Shown here in pieces: positions 1 to 8,753 of a stretch of DNA of 64,000 nt; position 1 is the first letter of the stretch, and each line of letters opens with the position of its first letter. Position numbers and translations under genes: made by a program. This stretch comes from a virus. A model generated the notes under the pieces. That model did not search any database. It saw only the letters and a list, made by a program, of their open reading frames with translations, and was not told the DNA's origin. The stretch spans positions 1 through 64,000 of the IMG/VR virus record IMGVR_UViG_3300009545_000023; one strand, given 5' to 3'.

Positions 1-50
1 AGACGTGCGCGAACCCGCGCAGTGATATCGGCGCGTGTAGAGGTAGCCAT
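1..50 (-). CDS. 5' end of an unidentified phage gene (runs off the left edge)
   Basis: An ATG at 48-50 opens a minus-strand frame that stays open to the window edge (16 codons, beginning MATSTRAD). It follows the TPR-glycosyltransferase stop by 24 bases in the same direction, so it probably continues the head operon. No strong ribosome site is visible before the ATG. Too little sequence remains to assign a family. Confidence 0.45.
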   Translation of the reverse strand, partial: MATSTRADITARVRAR

Positions 51-74
51 AGGTTTTGCAGGGGGAGCAAAAGA

Positions 75-1391
75 TTACTTAACAGAACGAGCGTCAGCAA
101 AGTTAATCAATGTTTGGCGAACGCGGGAAATCACACTAGGCCAATCGCCGAGTTCCTTCTGACGGAACAGGTAATGGTTCGCATACCAGGGCGTTTTCTC
201 ACCCTCTCTCCCCCATCGCCAATCGGGAGTCGCGGCGAGCATCAGGAAGACAGGACACGCCATCGCACCGGCTAGGTGACACACGGAGGTATCAACGCCG
301 ACAACGATGTCCAGCGTCTTGATGACTTCGGCAGTCTCATAGAAAGTCGTGATGGTTGGCTTTTCGATGTCGATCGGGCCACTGCCGTTTCGGAACGAAA
401 CGCTTGCATCATAGCCATACTGGAGATTCACAAACTGAAAGCGATCATCCATTGGCTGAATGAGATTCAGGATATCTTCGTCGCTTAGGGATCGCTTAGA
501 GTCGTCCGCGTGTGCTTTACTGCCTTTCCAGACGAGACCGACACGCACCGGGAGGCTATTGCGGATCTCATCGCGGGCGGTGAAGTGCGGCGCGTAGGGG
601 AATGGCTTGAGATTATCCGGTGTCACCTTCAGGATGCGCGGCAAGCTCATCAGCGAGGCGTGTACGGGATCTTTCTCGCCACACTGGAACGCATAGGAGG
701 GATGGACCGCGACCACCTGCGTTGCACCCGGTACGAGATCCTTTGAGCCGAAGATAGGCAGTAGATCCGGGTATACCTCCACGATGATCTTCGCATCAGG
801 ACCGGCCAGGACGCGAGCGTCTGCCACAAAGCGAAGCATCTGTATCATGTCACCAATGCCCTGCTCACACGATAGGTACAGCGTTCGATTGCCGATATTC
901 TCGCCGTTCCATTCTGCCTCGGGACTGCGCACCGGGCGTTTGCCCAGTACCTGCCCGTAGCGGTAATCTTTCCACCCTTCTTCCCATTCGCCCCGCGCCA
1001 GCAGTTCAAGAGACCGGTTCCACCGTGCCGTCGATTGGTTCGGGTTCAGCCGCAACGACTCATCACAGCACCGCAAAGCATCATCGAAGCGGGCAAAGTA
1101 GGCATAACCTGCGCCCAGTTCTGCCCATAGGTTCGCATCTAGTGGAGAGAGGGCAACTGCCTGTTCGAGAAGCGCGACGACCTGCGCCGTATGCTTTCCG
1201 TTCGTCTGATGCAGAAGCAGCGCAAACGAGTGCAGAAAATCACTATTCGTGGTCCGAACGAGCGGAAACGCTGCCTCAAACAGTTTCAGAAGTTCCGGCA
1301 GTGACTTGTCCTTGTCCTTCGTCGCTGCGAGCGCAACGGCAACAGGATCGGGAGGGCCAAGTTTCACAGACCTCTGTATCGGTTTCTTCAT
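75..1391 (-). CDS. TPR-repeat glycosyltransferase (GT9/GT41-like fold)
   Basis: 438 residues. Residues ~55-145 form tetratricopeptide-like helical pairs (ALLEQAVALSPLDANLWAEL, then DALRCCDESLRLNPNQ). Residues ~170-435 resemble the GT-B domain of TPR-linked glycosyltransferases related to heptosyl- and O-GlcNAc-transferases: GIGDMIQMLRF, VGLVWKGSKAHADDSKRSL, and the late donor-site segment DIVVGVDTSVCHLAGAMACP. Such enzymes transfer a sugar from a nucleotide sugar to protein or glycan; the substrate here is unknown. It lies directly after the capsid genes in the head operon, suggesting virion or host-surface glycosylation (inference). The family is fairly secure, the substrate is not. Confidence 0.8.
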   Translation of the reverse strand: MKKPIQRSVKLGPPDPVAVALAATKDKDKSLPELLKLFEAAFPLVRTTNSDFLHSFALLLHQTNGKHTAQVVALLEQAVALSPLDANLWAELGAGYAYFARFDDALRCCDESLRLNPNQSTARWNRSLELLARGEWEEGWKDYRYGQVLGKRPVRSPEAEWNGENIGNRTLYLSCEQGIGDMIQMLRFVADARVLAGPDAKIIVEVYPDLLPIFGSKDLVPGATQVVAVHPSYAFQCGEKDPVHASLMSLPRILKVTPDNLKPFPYAPHFTARDEIRNSLPVRVGLVWKGSKAHADDSKRSLSDEDILNLIQPMDDRFQFVNLQYGYDASVSFRNGSGPIDIEKPTITTFYETAEVIKTLDIVVGVDTSVCHLAGAMACPVFLMLAATPDWRWGREGEKTPWYANHYLFRQKELGDWPSVISRVRQTLINFADARSVK

Positions 1392-1415
1392 AGGTGGAGA
1401 ATGGAAACAGCCAGA

Positions 1416-1721
1416 TTAGAAACGGACGGCGTTAGCGAATTCGGGGATGGAATCAAACTCATCGCGCTTGCGGCGGCGTTCCATCTCGCGATCTGCTGGT
1501 GAGACATACACGCCATAGGAGGGCATACCGCCCGTAGCCTTCAGAAGCTCGAAGAAGGCGTCCCGTGCCTCCGGGCTGTGATCGGTAATCGTCCCTGCCT
1601 GCGCCATCAGTGCGGGCATAAGCGCCTTTATCTTTGCCTCGTAGAACCCTTCGAGACGCGATACAGGAGTATCTATATCCAGTTCAGTCTCATCCGGTTC
1701 GGTAGTTGCAGTACGTGCCAT
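1416..1721 (-). CDS. Small head-operon protein of unknown function
   Basis: 101 residues, beginning MARTATTEPDETELD. This ATG is chosen over an in-frame upstream TTG because AAAGGAA lies 8 bases before it. The N-terminus is acidic, the centre looks helical (LEGFYEAKIKALMPALMAQ), and the C-terminal part is charged with a final NAVRF. No family recognised. Its place between the putative cement protein and the TPR-glycosyltransferase suggests a minor head component or head-completion factor. Confidence 0.7.
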   Translation of the reverse strand: MARTATTEPDETELDIDTPVSRLEGFYEAKIKALMPALMAQAGTITDHSPEARDAFFELLKATGGMPSYGVYVSPADREMERRRKRDEFDSIPEFANAVRF

Positions 1722-1736
1722 AGAAACGTTTCCTTT

Positions 1737-1773
1737 CAAACAAAGCGGGTAGTAGTTGTTGACCGCTACCCGC
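1737..1773 (-). terminator. Rho-independent-like terminator after the putative cement gene
   Basis: On the minus strand an 8-bp stem (GCGGGTAG with CTACCCGC, 1745-1752 and 1766-1773) is followed by TTTGTTTG. It lies between the 136-residue capsid-associated gene and the next gene, and could reduce read-through from the highly expressed capsid pair. Only the T-run quality is imperfect. Confidence 0.6.
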
Positions 1774-1793
1774 CATTACTTGCGCACTATTGT

Positions 1794-2204
1794 TTATGCG
1801 CTGTCTTCTTTGGCGGTCACGAGACCGACCTGATAAGCGATCTGAAGCCCAGAGGGAGTGCCACCAAGAGTGACGTTGATGCCCGCTGCGAGATACGGTT
1901 CGTTAGCACCGAGGCTAATCAGTGGCGTTGCCATGTAGCTTTGCGTCGCGGTGGTGACGGTCTGTGTATCTCCCTGCCAGAATGCGGTCCACGGCCCCGA
2001 TGTTGCCGGTGCGCGGAAGAGTTGTGGTATGAAGGTAGTCGTGCCGGTTCCTGCTGTTCCGTAGAAGTAGGAAGGAACCTGGAAACTGACTCGATACCCG
2101 AAGTTCGGCGAACCGCTCGACGTATTCAGCGGTGTCGCCGTGGTGTTCAGCGAGTTGGTTGCAGTGGTGAATGTCTGCAAGTAAGACTTGGCGTCATGTG
2201 CCAT
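1794..2204 (-). CDS. Putative capsid cement/decoration protein (Bbp16-like)
   Basis: 136 residues from the ATG at 2204, preceded by the same TTGAAAGGAAA leader that precedes the next gene downstream. The protein is Thr/Ser/Gly-rich with predicted beta strands (FGYRVSFQVPSYFYGTAGTG; LISLGANEPYLAAGINVTLG) and no strongly charged segments. Genes for Bbp16-type trimeric cement proteins sit immediately downstream of the coat gene in many short-tailed phages, and both size and position agree. The family call rests on position and general character, not on a diagnostic motif. Confidence 0.6.
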   Translation of the reverse strand: MAHDAKSYLQTFTTATNSLNTTATPLNTSSGSPNFGYRVSFQVPSYFYGTAGTGTTTFIPQLFRAPATSGPWTAFWQGDTQTVTTATQSYMATPLISLGANEPYLAAGINVTLGGTPSGLQIAYQVGLVTAKEDSA

Positions 2205-2264
2205 GATGAGGGGTTTTCCTTTCAAAGAGTCTCCCGGAAGAACCGGGAATATTACGCCAAGTCG

Positions 2265-3269
2265 TTAAACGTACTTGATTCCTAGCATTCGTGCAAGACA
2301 GCGGTTATCTTCCGGCCAGAAGCCATAGACGTACTGGAGCAGTGTGCGATCGATGACGCCCGTGTCGTCACGGAACGCCGGTCGCGCCTTAAGTGGTGCC
2401 CACTGCCAGCCACTGAAGCCCTCTTCGGAGTGGTTCACGAAGTAGAGCGAGGTGTAGTTCGAGCCGCTGTTATCGACGCCTGCGCTGTCTTCCGTCTTAA
2501 TGATCTGCGTGGTCTGATCCGCAGTACGACCGATGTTCTTGATCTTAGCCTTATTGTAGGTCGTCACAGGGCGGTCGTAGTTATCTCGCCCGGTGTCGAA
2601 GCCAGCGCCATTCACCAGCGATCGAACGACGGTACCGAAACGCGTTTCCATCGTGTCATTGCAGTAGATCGTAACATTCGACGGGTCGCAGTCCATGCGC
2701 TGAAGGACGGTTGCGATCGATTCGAGGAAGTTCACAGCTGTCGTTTGGGTGATACCGCTTTTCGTGATATCGACCGCGCCCGCATCGTACTTCATCTCGG
2801 ACGGGATACCGAATGAGGCGGTATTGTCGAGGCGATAACGCCAACCAACCGCACCCTTCTTATTCCCCGTGATGTGGTTGTTGTTGACGATATAGTCGTT
2901 GAACTTGTAGGTAAACGCTTTCGTCCACGCCTTCACCTGAGACGCTGCCGGGTTGGTGATGTTATTCTCATCCTCGCTCAGCAGTTCGTCTATCTGGATG
3001 AAGTTGCGGATGATGTGCGCCGACTCTTGCCGCTGTGTCGGTGTGCCGTAGGTGACGACCGGCTCTTCGTTGATGTCCACATGGTCAACAGAGGGTAGGT
3101 TGCCTTCCCAGCGGGCACCGTTCCGTCGCATGGTCTTGCGGTTCGCCATGACCATATCGGTCAGCACGTTGCCGCGTTCGTAGAGCGCCCAACTAATCTT
3201 TGTGATCAGCGGGTCGTTGGTAGATTTTGCCCAGGCATGAAAGGGCAGTACATTTGCATCAATTGCCAT
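2265..3269 (-). CDS. Major capsid protein (HK97-fold type, putative)
   Basis: 334 residues. It shows the usual signs of a coat protein of short-tailed and siphovirus phages: an N-terminal helical segment with DPLITKISWALYERG, a segment GTPTQRQESAHIIRNFIQIDE, a central region about synthesis copies (SIATVLQRMDCDPSNVTIYC), and a beta-rich C-terminal half ending with QYVYGFWPEDNRCLARMLGI. It follows the scaffold gene and precedes a cement-like gene, the standard head order. A terminator-like hairpin lies just upstream. The function is well supported by context, the exact family is not determined. Confidence 0.8.
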   Translation of the reverse strand: MAIDANVLPFHAWAKSTNDPLITKISWALYERGNVLTDMVMANRKTMRRNGARWEGNLPSVDHVDINEEPVVTYGTPTQRQESAHIIRNFIQIDELLSEDENNITNPAASQVKAWTKAFTYKFNDYIVNNNHITGNKKGAVGWRYRLDNTASFGIPSEMKYDAGAVDITKSGITQTTAVNFLESIATVLQRMDCDPSNVTIYCNDTMETRFGTVVRSLVNGAGFDTGRDNYDRPVTTYNKAKIKNIGRTADQTTQIIKTEDSAGVDNSGSNYTSLYFVNHSEEGFSGWQWAPLKARPAFRDDTGVIDRTLLQYVYGFWPEDNRCLARMLGIKYV

Positions 3270-3288
3270 TGTTGCTATTCTCCGGGTA

Positions 3289-3323
3289 ACAAAAAACGAC
3301 GCGCTCAGAGTTGAGCCGTCGTT
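3289..3323 (-). terminator. Terminator-like hairpin between scaffold and capsid genes
   Basis: On the minus strand AACGACGGCTC pairs with GAGCGCGTCGTT (one bulge), followed directly by TTTTTTG. It lies in the 158-base leader between the scaffold stop and the capsid start, so it would act as an attenuator upstream of the coat gene or separate two transcripts. No clear promoter was found between it and the capsid ATG. Confidence 0.6.
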
Positions 3324-3427
3324 ATCGGGTTGCTATGTGAGGTTTTTAGAGTTCTAGGTAATCAAACAGGCTTAGGAGAGAACAGCAAGTAGCGGAATGG
3401 AAAGAGCAAGGTACTACCCTGCATCTT

Positions 3428-4342
3428 TTATCCGCGTCTGCGGTTCATCTCGTTGGAGTATTTCAGGGCCGCTGCCATCGGCATACGGCGCATCTCTTCT
3501 TCCGTGAGCGGCTTCAGGTTGCCCTGATCACTTCCAGGTGTCCGACGAACGCCCTGTACGTTCTTGGCGCGTGCCTTGGCTGCTGCCGCGTCCGCAAGTG
3601 CCTTAGTCTGCTGTGCCGCGCTAAGTTGTTTCTGTTTTTCGAGGTCGCTTTGCCGCTTGGCCTCTACCTTCGCCGCCTGATCGTGCAGTAGTTTCGCGAG
3701 CGGCATGATGTACTGCGGTTCGGTCACATTGGCACGGAGGAGATCCGGGTCAGCGAGCGGGAATTGTTTGGAAGCGGCCTCAAACCCCTGGTTCATTTCG
3801 AGGCGAGCGGTTCGAGCGGCATAGACGCGCAGGTCAACAAGTGCCTTGGCATCCTCCGCGCTGATCTGCCCCCATTCGACCTTCTGAGCGGCTTCTGCTT
3901 CCAACTGCTCACGGTACTGCTGCTCTTGCTGTCTCTCCAGTGCAGCGATAACAGCGGCAGAGTCCGTGAACCCCTGTGATTCCAAGTGACTGATCGTTGG
4001 TGCGAACTTCTCATACTTCTCCGCTAGTGCTGCACGTTCACGAAGTGTTTGCAGTTCCGCATTGAGTTCACGAATCCGGGCATTGGCACCACGCGGCGAC
4101 TCGCTACCTTGTGCCTGCGCCTCGGTATCGTCGGGAGTAGTCTCGCCCTCTTCGAGCAAGCCGCTATCAGCATCATCTGCCACGGCATCTACAATCTCTT
4201 CATCATCAGGTGGCGCACTGCCGAAATCATCGTCGGCCAGGTCGCCGGGATTGACGAAAGTCGTGTTACGATCGGCGACAGGTGCCGGGTAATCATCATC
4301 TGCAACGGTGGACGACCCCGTGTCATACGTCTCTATTTGCAT
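3428..4342 (-). CDS. Capsid scaffolding protein (putative)
   Basis: 304 residues. Residues ~15-85 are very acidic and low in complexity (DDDYPAPVADR, PPDDEEIVDAVADDADSG). Residues ~90-250 are long charged coiled-coil helices (ARIRELNAELQTLRERAALAEKYE, EAKRQSDLEKQKQLSAAQQ). The C-terminus is basic and short (MRRMPMAAALKYSNEMNRRRG), as in scaffolds that bind the inner coat shell. It is positioned directly upstream of the coat gene. A ribosome site (AAGGAT) precedes the ATG. Confidence 0.8.
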   Translation of the reverse strand: MQIETYDTGSSTVADDDYPAPVADRNTTFVNPGDLADDDFGSAPPDDEEIVDAVADDADSGLLEEGETTPDDTEAQAQGSESPRGANARIRELNAELQTLRERAALAEKYEKFAPTISHLESQGFTDSAAVIAALERQQEQQYREQLEAEAAQKVEWGQISAEDAKALVDLRVYAARTARLEMNQGFEAASKQFPLADPDLLRANVTEPQYIMPLAKLLHDQAAKVEAKRQSDLEKQKQLSAAQQTKALADAAAAKARAKNVQGVRRTPGSDQGNLKPLTEEEMRRMPMAAALKYSNEMNRRRG

Positions 4343-4439
4343 GGGTTTTTATCCTTCATGGAATGGGTTGGAGTCTGTAGGAGTCAAGCAAGCCGTATTG
4401 ACGGTTGCGGTTGGCACGATTGCCAGTTGTGTGAACGAT

Positions 4440-4844
4440 TTATTGATGGATTCGATGGATCATCTTCGCGACAATGCTTTTTGTCCAGATAGAATTAAGG
4501 CACTCACGAACAACGGAGACAACTTCCTCTTCGTCTTTCGCAATACGCGTCCAGCCCATCAACCCCTGCATTTCTGGTAGAAGTTGGATGGTTAGACCAG
4601 CATCGCGGCAATCGACACGAAGGAGCGTTGTTGTATCGGGACTGTTCGCAATATGGATATAGAAATCGAAACCATCGGTATTGATCGGCTTTCCAACAAT
4701 GCCGGAGACGCACTTCTGCTTGTAGAGAGTGATTCGTCGGATATGTCGGATCTGCTCCTCTAGTACAGTCTCACAGAAGGAGAGCAGCGCGAGGTTCTTT
4801 GGTGTCGGTTCGAATGTCTCCGGCCAGAGGCTTTCTGGTTTCAT
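4440..4844 (-). CDS. Unknown head-region protein
   Basis: 134 residues, starting MKPESLWPETFEPTPKN at an ATG overlapping the stop of the preceding gene (ATGA). Mixed alpha/beta composition: ETVLEEQIRHIRRITL helix, then several predicted strands (FDFYIHIANSPDTTTLLRVD). No motif recognised. The pair 4440-4844 and 4841-5197 sits between portal and scaffold, a place often taken by accessory genes. Confidence 0.65.
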   Translation of the reverse strand: MKPESLWPETFEPTPKNLALLSFCETVLEEQIRHIRRITLYKQKCVSGIVGKPINTDGFDFYIHIANSPDTTTLLRVDCRDAGLTIQLLPEMQGLMGWTRIAKDEEEVVSVVRECLNSIWTKSIVAKMIHRIHQ

Positions 4845-5197
4845 TGGGCGTTTGCCACATACGAGGCGTGCTGTGTCAGGTCATAATGAATCTGCTCAGG
4901 CATTTCATTCAGTCGGCGCGGTTCAAAAGACGGATGCCCGATAATCACGCTCCAGCACATACGATCTTCGCAATGGTGTACACTTTTTACGGTCACATCG
5001 GCAGGTATACTGGTGGGCATCGTCAGCGTTAAACGACCGGTGATAATACCGAACATCGTATTTTCATCAATCAATAACGCCTTGACGCAGAGCCGTTCCC
5101 TGCCGTAAGCAGTGAGATTACCCTCTCTATACCATAGAGCATTAACAGGAATATCATTTTCCTGCTCACTTGTCTTAATCTCAGTGTCCTTACTCAT
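4841..5197 (-). CDS. Unknown protein between portal and scaffold
   Basis: 118 residues, beginning MSKDTEIKTSEQENDIPV. Its ATG overlaps the stop of the small membrane gene at 5194 (ATGA), and its stop overlaps the next start. Predicted strands alternate (MFGIITGRLTLTMPTSI; CWSVIIGHPSF). One CEDRMC pair is visible, but too few cysteines for a zinc ribbon. No family recognised; the tight coupling shows it is a real gene. Confidence 0.65.
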   Translation of the reverse strand: MSKDTEIKTSEQENDIPVNALWYREGNLTAYGRERLCVKALLIDENTMFGIITGRLTLTMPTSIPADVTVKSVHHCEDRMCWSVIIGHPSFEPRRLNEMPEQIHYDLTQHASYVANAQ

Positions 5198-5367
5198 TTT
5201 GGTTTACCTGTCGCCTGTTTAGATTTACGCGGCTTCTTAGCACGTGCCTGAATACGTTCCTTGACTTCAGCGACTGCCCATTCCGACAGACTAACGACGA
5301 TTGCAGTAGCGGCGGCAGTCAGAACTGCTAAGGCAAAATCACCTTTGCGGCTTGTTGGCTCACTCAT
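5194..5367 (-). CDS. Small membrane protein (57 aa)
   Basis: The start at 5365-5367 overlaps the portal stop (ATGA) and the stop overlaps the next ATG, so it is translationally coupled on both sides. Residues ~11-30 are hydrophobic (FALAVLTAAATAIVVSL), enough for one membrane helix, followed by a strongly basic tail (KKPRKSKQ). No family known. It may be a membrane microprotein or a nonspecific nucleic-acid binder anchored by the helix. Confidence 0.6.
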   Translation of the reverse strand: MSEPTSRKGDFALAVLTAAATAIVVSLSEWAVAEVKERIQARAKKPRKSKQATGKPK

Positions 5368-8240
5368 TTCTTGGTACTCGCTTGCTTCGCCTTGGTCTGA
5401 GCGTTTAACTTCGCCGCCTTCTCCTGCGCGGTCAGTTGCTTATCCTGCATCTGTGCCTGCTGGGTGCCCTGTACGGCGGTCTGTGTAAGGTCATGGGCAT
5501 GGTCCATCTGCCCTTGCGCTAAATCGTGCTGGTGTTGCTGTTCGGCTTCGACGAGACTATGAACATGCTTGATATGCTCAACGGCGGCAGTCTTACCGAC
5601 TTCGAGAGCGGCGTTTTGCTGGGCGGCGGCGGCTTCCTTCTCGGCGTTGAATTTGCCGATGATCAGATCCGCGTTCACGCGTGCTGTCTGCTCCTCTTCG
5701 GGAGTTGCCTGTCGTGCGCCCTTTGGTATCATCTGATCTTCGAGTTGGTACTTCTGTGCCTGTAGCGCGGCGGCTTGTTGTCCCTGAGTCTGAAGTAGGA
5801 TCAGTTTCTGCTGTGTTTCGAGGTTAGCCTGTTGCGCCTCAAGCGATTGTTTCTGCTGCTCCATCGCCTGAGCCGCAGCCATAGATTTCTGTTGCTGCTG
5901 TTCTAGGAGCGGGACTATCGTGTCGGCGAGTTTGGAGGATTTCAGCGTCGGGAGTGCGCCGAGAAACGCCTGCCCTGCCTCCGGGCTACCTGGCGCACCA
6001 AACAACTGCATCTCGTACCATCGTTCGAGTTGTGCCTCTTCCTCACCGGGCGTTTCCGGCATCGCCGAACCAACCGTTACCTCACACCGCGCTTTGCCTA
6101 CCCGCATCAGATCCGGCATAAACAGACGCGCTGCCGGGATATCCCCCTCTAACTCGTCGTCAATGGCGATTAGGCGCGGTTCCGTCGCGTACTTGCTGAA
6201 GCAGGAGATAACGCGCTCGGCGATAGCGACTTCAGCGTCCTCTATACGGCGTGTGTACTCACGAATGATGCGGTTATCGGCCTGCTGAAGAAGGTAGGTC
6301 TGTCGCCCGCTCTGCTGTGCCGATTCCTGTTGCCCATCGGAAGAGTCGTGGATACCGATCGCGTCTTCCATCTGCCGCTCGCAGAGTTCCATGACTCGCT
6401 CGTACTTCTCCCAATCAGCGGGAGGTGATTGTAGTTGCGGAGGAGCCATCCCCTTCTTATGGTAAATCTTCCGGTAGTCCAGACCGCTGATATAGTCGTC
6501 CGGGCGAAGACCAATGCCTTCCTCGGCCATCACGAAGAGTTTATCCATCCGCATTCGACTCATCATGTGAGAGAATGCGGAGTTGTAACCGATCTGTGAG
6601 TCAACGAGGCTCGGGACGATGCCACGGCCCCATATACTGTTCACCTCACGCTGATAGTAGAACGGCACGAACGGATTCGGGAACTCCTGATCATCAAGTA
6701 CGGTGTGCTTGAGTAGTCGGTTGTCCGCAACTGCGCTGTATCTGCCTTCCGGGTACTTCGGACTTTTGAACTCCCATCGCTCGAACAGGGTTACATAGTC
6801 GCCCGTATCGCCTGTGCCGTATAGATCGTCACCCGTGATACCCGCAAGACGCGCATCGGATGCTACGGACTCCATACCATTCCCGCCGCCGCCTTTATCG
6901 GGCTTGACGAGATAGGCCACACCACCAAAGGTTGCCTGCACCTCGGAGATTGGCACACGCCGCGCATGGATAAAGAAGCGGATCTGCTCCCAGTGCCGCG
7001 CATCCGGATCGGGATAGGCTTCAAACGGCGCAACGTACTCGATCTTCGTCATTCCAACCGGCGCACGGACACTGCCGACAATCCGAAGCATCGGCGAGAG
7101 CGATGTGATCGGCTCTGCCTGCTCGCGAGCAAGCTCGCTTGCGTGCTCGTCGTCCTTCTGTCCCTCTCCCGATTCCGGAGTGTTCAGCGGTTGCAGTTCA
7201 TCGTCGCTACCTGCCTCGGTCGGTTCCTGGTCCGGTCCCGGTACACCCTGTTGCATCGCCTGCTGTCTGCCCTGCTGAATCGCGGCGAGCATCTGCGCGG
7301 CGGGTGACTGCGGGCCACCCTGCGGGCCCCCCTGCGGGACTCCTGGTGGCGTCGGTGGTAGTGTTTGGCCCTGCTGACCTGCTAATGCCTGCTGCACCAT
7401 CGTGGGAGGAACGGGAGAAGGTGGCACATCGTTGTCACCGCCCTCTGCCGCTTCTCCTTGGGGAGATCCTGTGTCCTGTGGTTGCTGCCCTTGCTGCTCC
7501 TGTGCCGGGTCGATGATCTTGAACTCAGGGATATCATCTTCCGCTTCAGCGTCCCAAACGACCTTCCAGAAGATCGGGTAGCACTGCCCGAAGTAGACGC
7601 CTTCTTCCTTTACCTCGTCCCACTTGCTAAACTTTTTGGCGTGGTGCCACACCTGACGGCATTGTTTGGCGGCTAGTTTGTCAACCGCTACACCGGGCGC
7701 AACAGGTACGAAGTCAAGATCGGGCGAGGAGGCAAGAGCGCGGGAAGTGTTCTTACGGAGTAGTGGCGCTATCTTGTTGACGGTTTTGAAATACTCTTCG
7801 GCGTCGGGATCGTTCCAGCGGTTACGGAGTCGCCGTGTCGAGCGGTCATACTCCACCCACTGATTATCGCGCTCGAATGCGGCTGCCAGGTACCATTTCT
7901 CTTCCCGTGCCGCTTTTGCGTTCGCGGCCAACTTGAAGTCGCGCATCACATCATCGACGATGAGTTGCCGCGCCGCAAGTTGCTTGGCGACCTTCTCCGA
8001 CGAGGAAGCGTCTTTCTTGTCCTCTACCTTGATACTGAAGTCAATATCGTCGAGCAGTGCCTGCGGGTCTTCGATATCCTCCGGCGTGATATCGCGCTTC
8101 TGATTCTTCTTCGCTTCCTCAGTAAGCGGCGGAACCTTCTTCTTTGGTGCGAGTCCCTGAAGTACCGTTAAAATGCCGTTCTTTTGCCCTGGTGCGCCCG
8201 TGCCGTTGCTGTTGGAGCGATTGAGAGCAGGTGGAAACAT
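5364..8240 (-). CDS. Portal protein (P22-like superfamily, extended)
   Basis: 958 residues, long for the P22 gp1 type (about 725). The portal core is in residues ~90-270 (REEKWYLAAAFERDNQWVEYD, NKIAPLLRKNTSRALASSP) and again ~390-700 (QIRFFIHARRVPISEVQATFGG, FVPFYYQREVNSIWGRGIVPSL, ESAQQSGRQTYLLQQADNRI). Between them is a Pro/Gln/Gly-rich insert (~270-370). Residues ~770-950 are Gln/Ala-rich coiled coil, as in portals whose C-terminal barrel extends into the head. It forms the dodecameric DNA gate and packaging-motor dock. The scaffold and coat genes follow. Confidence 0.9.
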   Translation of the reverse strand: MFPPALNRSNSNGTGAPGQKNGILTVLQGLAPKKKVPPLTEEAKKNQKRDITPEDIEDPQALLDDIDFSIKVEDKKDASSSEKVAKQLAARQLIVDDVMRDFKLAANAKAAREEKWYLAAAFERDNQWVEYDRSTRRLRNRWNDPDAEEYFKTVNKIAPLLRKNTSRALASSPDLDFVPVAPGVAVDKLAAKQCRQVWHHAKKFSKWDEVKEEGVYFGQCYPIFWKVVWDAEAEDDIPEFKIIDPAQEQQGQQPQDTGSPQGEAAEGGDNDVPPSPVPPTMVQQALAGQQGQTLPPTPPGVPQGGPQGGPQSPAAQMLAAIQQGRQQAMQQGVPGPDQEPTEAGSDDELQPLNTPESGEGQKDDEHASELAREQAEPITSLSPMLRIVGSVRAPVGMTKIEYVAPFEAYPDPDARHWEQIRFFIHARRVPISEVQATFGGVAYLVKPDKGGGGNGMESVASDARLAGITGDDLYGTGDTGDYVTLFERWEFKSPKYPEGRYSAVADNRLLKHTVLDDQEFPNPFVPFYYQREVNSIWGRGIVPSLVDSQIGYNSAFSHMMSRMRMDKLFVMAEEGIGLRPDDYISGLDYRKIYHKKGMAPPQLQSPPADWEKYERVMELCERQMEDAIGIHDSSDGQQESAQQSGRQTYLLQQADNRIIREYTRRIEDAEVAIAERVISCFSKYATEPRLIAIDDELEGDIPAARLFMPDLMRVGKARCEVTVGSAMPETPGEEEAQLERWYEMQLFGAPGSPEAGQAFLGALPTLKSSKLADTIVPLLEQQQQKSMAAAQAMEQQKQSLEAQQANLETQQKLILLQTQGQQAAALQAQKYQLEDQMIPKGARQATPEEEQTARVNADLIIGKFNAEKEAAAAQQNAALEVGKTAAVEHIKHVHSLVEAEQQHQHDLAQGQMDHAHDLTQTAVQGTQQAQMQDKQLTAQEKAAKLNAQTKAKQASTKK

Positions 8241-8271
8241 ATTTGGTTTTCGGGGAGCAATAATAGTGGTA

Positions 8272-8502
8272 TTACAGCGGTATGGGTGCGCTAACTACGG
8301 GCGCATCTTCAGGGTCTTCTGCTTGGTTGTACCAAAAGCAAAAGCAATGCTTGCGGCGTCCCCATTGGTCGCAGATGATGTATCCTTTACCTTGGCAGTC
8401 GATACAATGCGCTAATGGTCGCTGAATCGGTGCAGGACCATCCAAAGAAGCCATGCGAGGTATCACAAAACGCCCTGACCCAGCACTAAATGGATGATTC
8501 AT
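8272..8502 (-). CDS. Small DnaJ-type zinc-ribbon protein
   Basis: 76 residues from the ATG at 8500-8502, which has GAGG eight bases upstream. An earlier in-frame start would overlap the preceding gene. The core CIDCQGKGYIICD and later CFCFW resemble half of a DnaJ CxxCxGxG zinc-binding repeat with additional cysteines. It probably binds one zinc ion; the partner is unknown. It lies just upstream of the portal gene in the operon. Confidence 0.6.
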   Translation of the reverse strand: MNHPFSAGSGRFVIPRMASLDGPAPIQRPLAHCIDCQGKGYIICDQWGRRKHCFCFWYNQAEDPEDAPVVSAPIPL

Positions 8503-8510
8503 AGTAGCCT

Positions 8511-8753
8511 CTAAAACTTCGGCACTCGCCCGCTCGGATATCGCCGCCATTGCAACAATCGATCACGAAGCCGCTGAAAGAACGGCAGAAAGCCCGTCTC
8601 AAGTGCCGCTTCTGAGGTAAAACCCTCTTCCGATATCGCCGATTCGATGCGTAGACCGACCTGATAGATCGCCCTACAGAAAGCGATAAGGGCAAAGGTG
8701 CCGATGGCGTTTAAGGTGAGCAGAGCAACTATCACGACAAGAACGGGCATCAT
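8511..8753 (-). CDS. Small membrane protein
   Basis: 80 residues. An N-terminal hydrophobic helix (PVLVVIVALLTLNAIGTFALIAF) is followed by an amphipathic cytoplasmic or periplasmic part (FLPFFQRLRDRLLQWRRYPSG). The start (MM) overlaps the stop of the preceding gene (TGATG). No family recognised. Confidence 0.6.
   Translation of the reverse strand: MMPVLVVIVALLTLNAIGTFALIAFCRAIYQVGLRIESAISEEGFTSEAALETGFLPFFQRLRDRLLQWRRYPSGRVPKF

Noticed and set aside
1025-1393. Long plus-strand frames opposite the glycosyltransferase and other head genes
   Set aside because: They are antisense shadows with no ribosome site and basic, unordered composition.
7139-7516. Plus-strand 125-codon frame opposite the portal
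   Set aside because: It lies across the Pro/Gln-rich insert of the portal and results from its biased composition.
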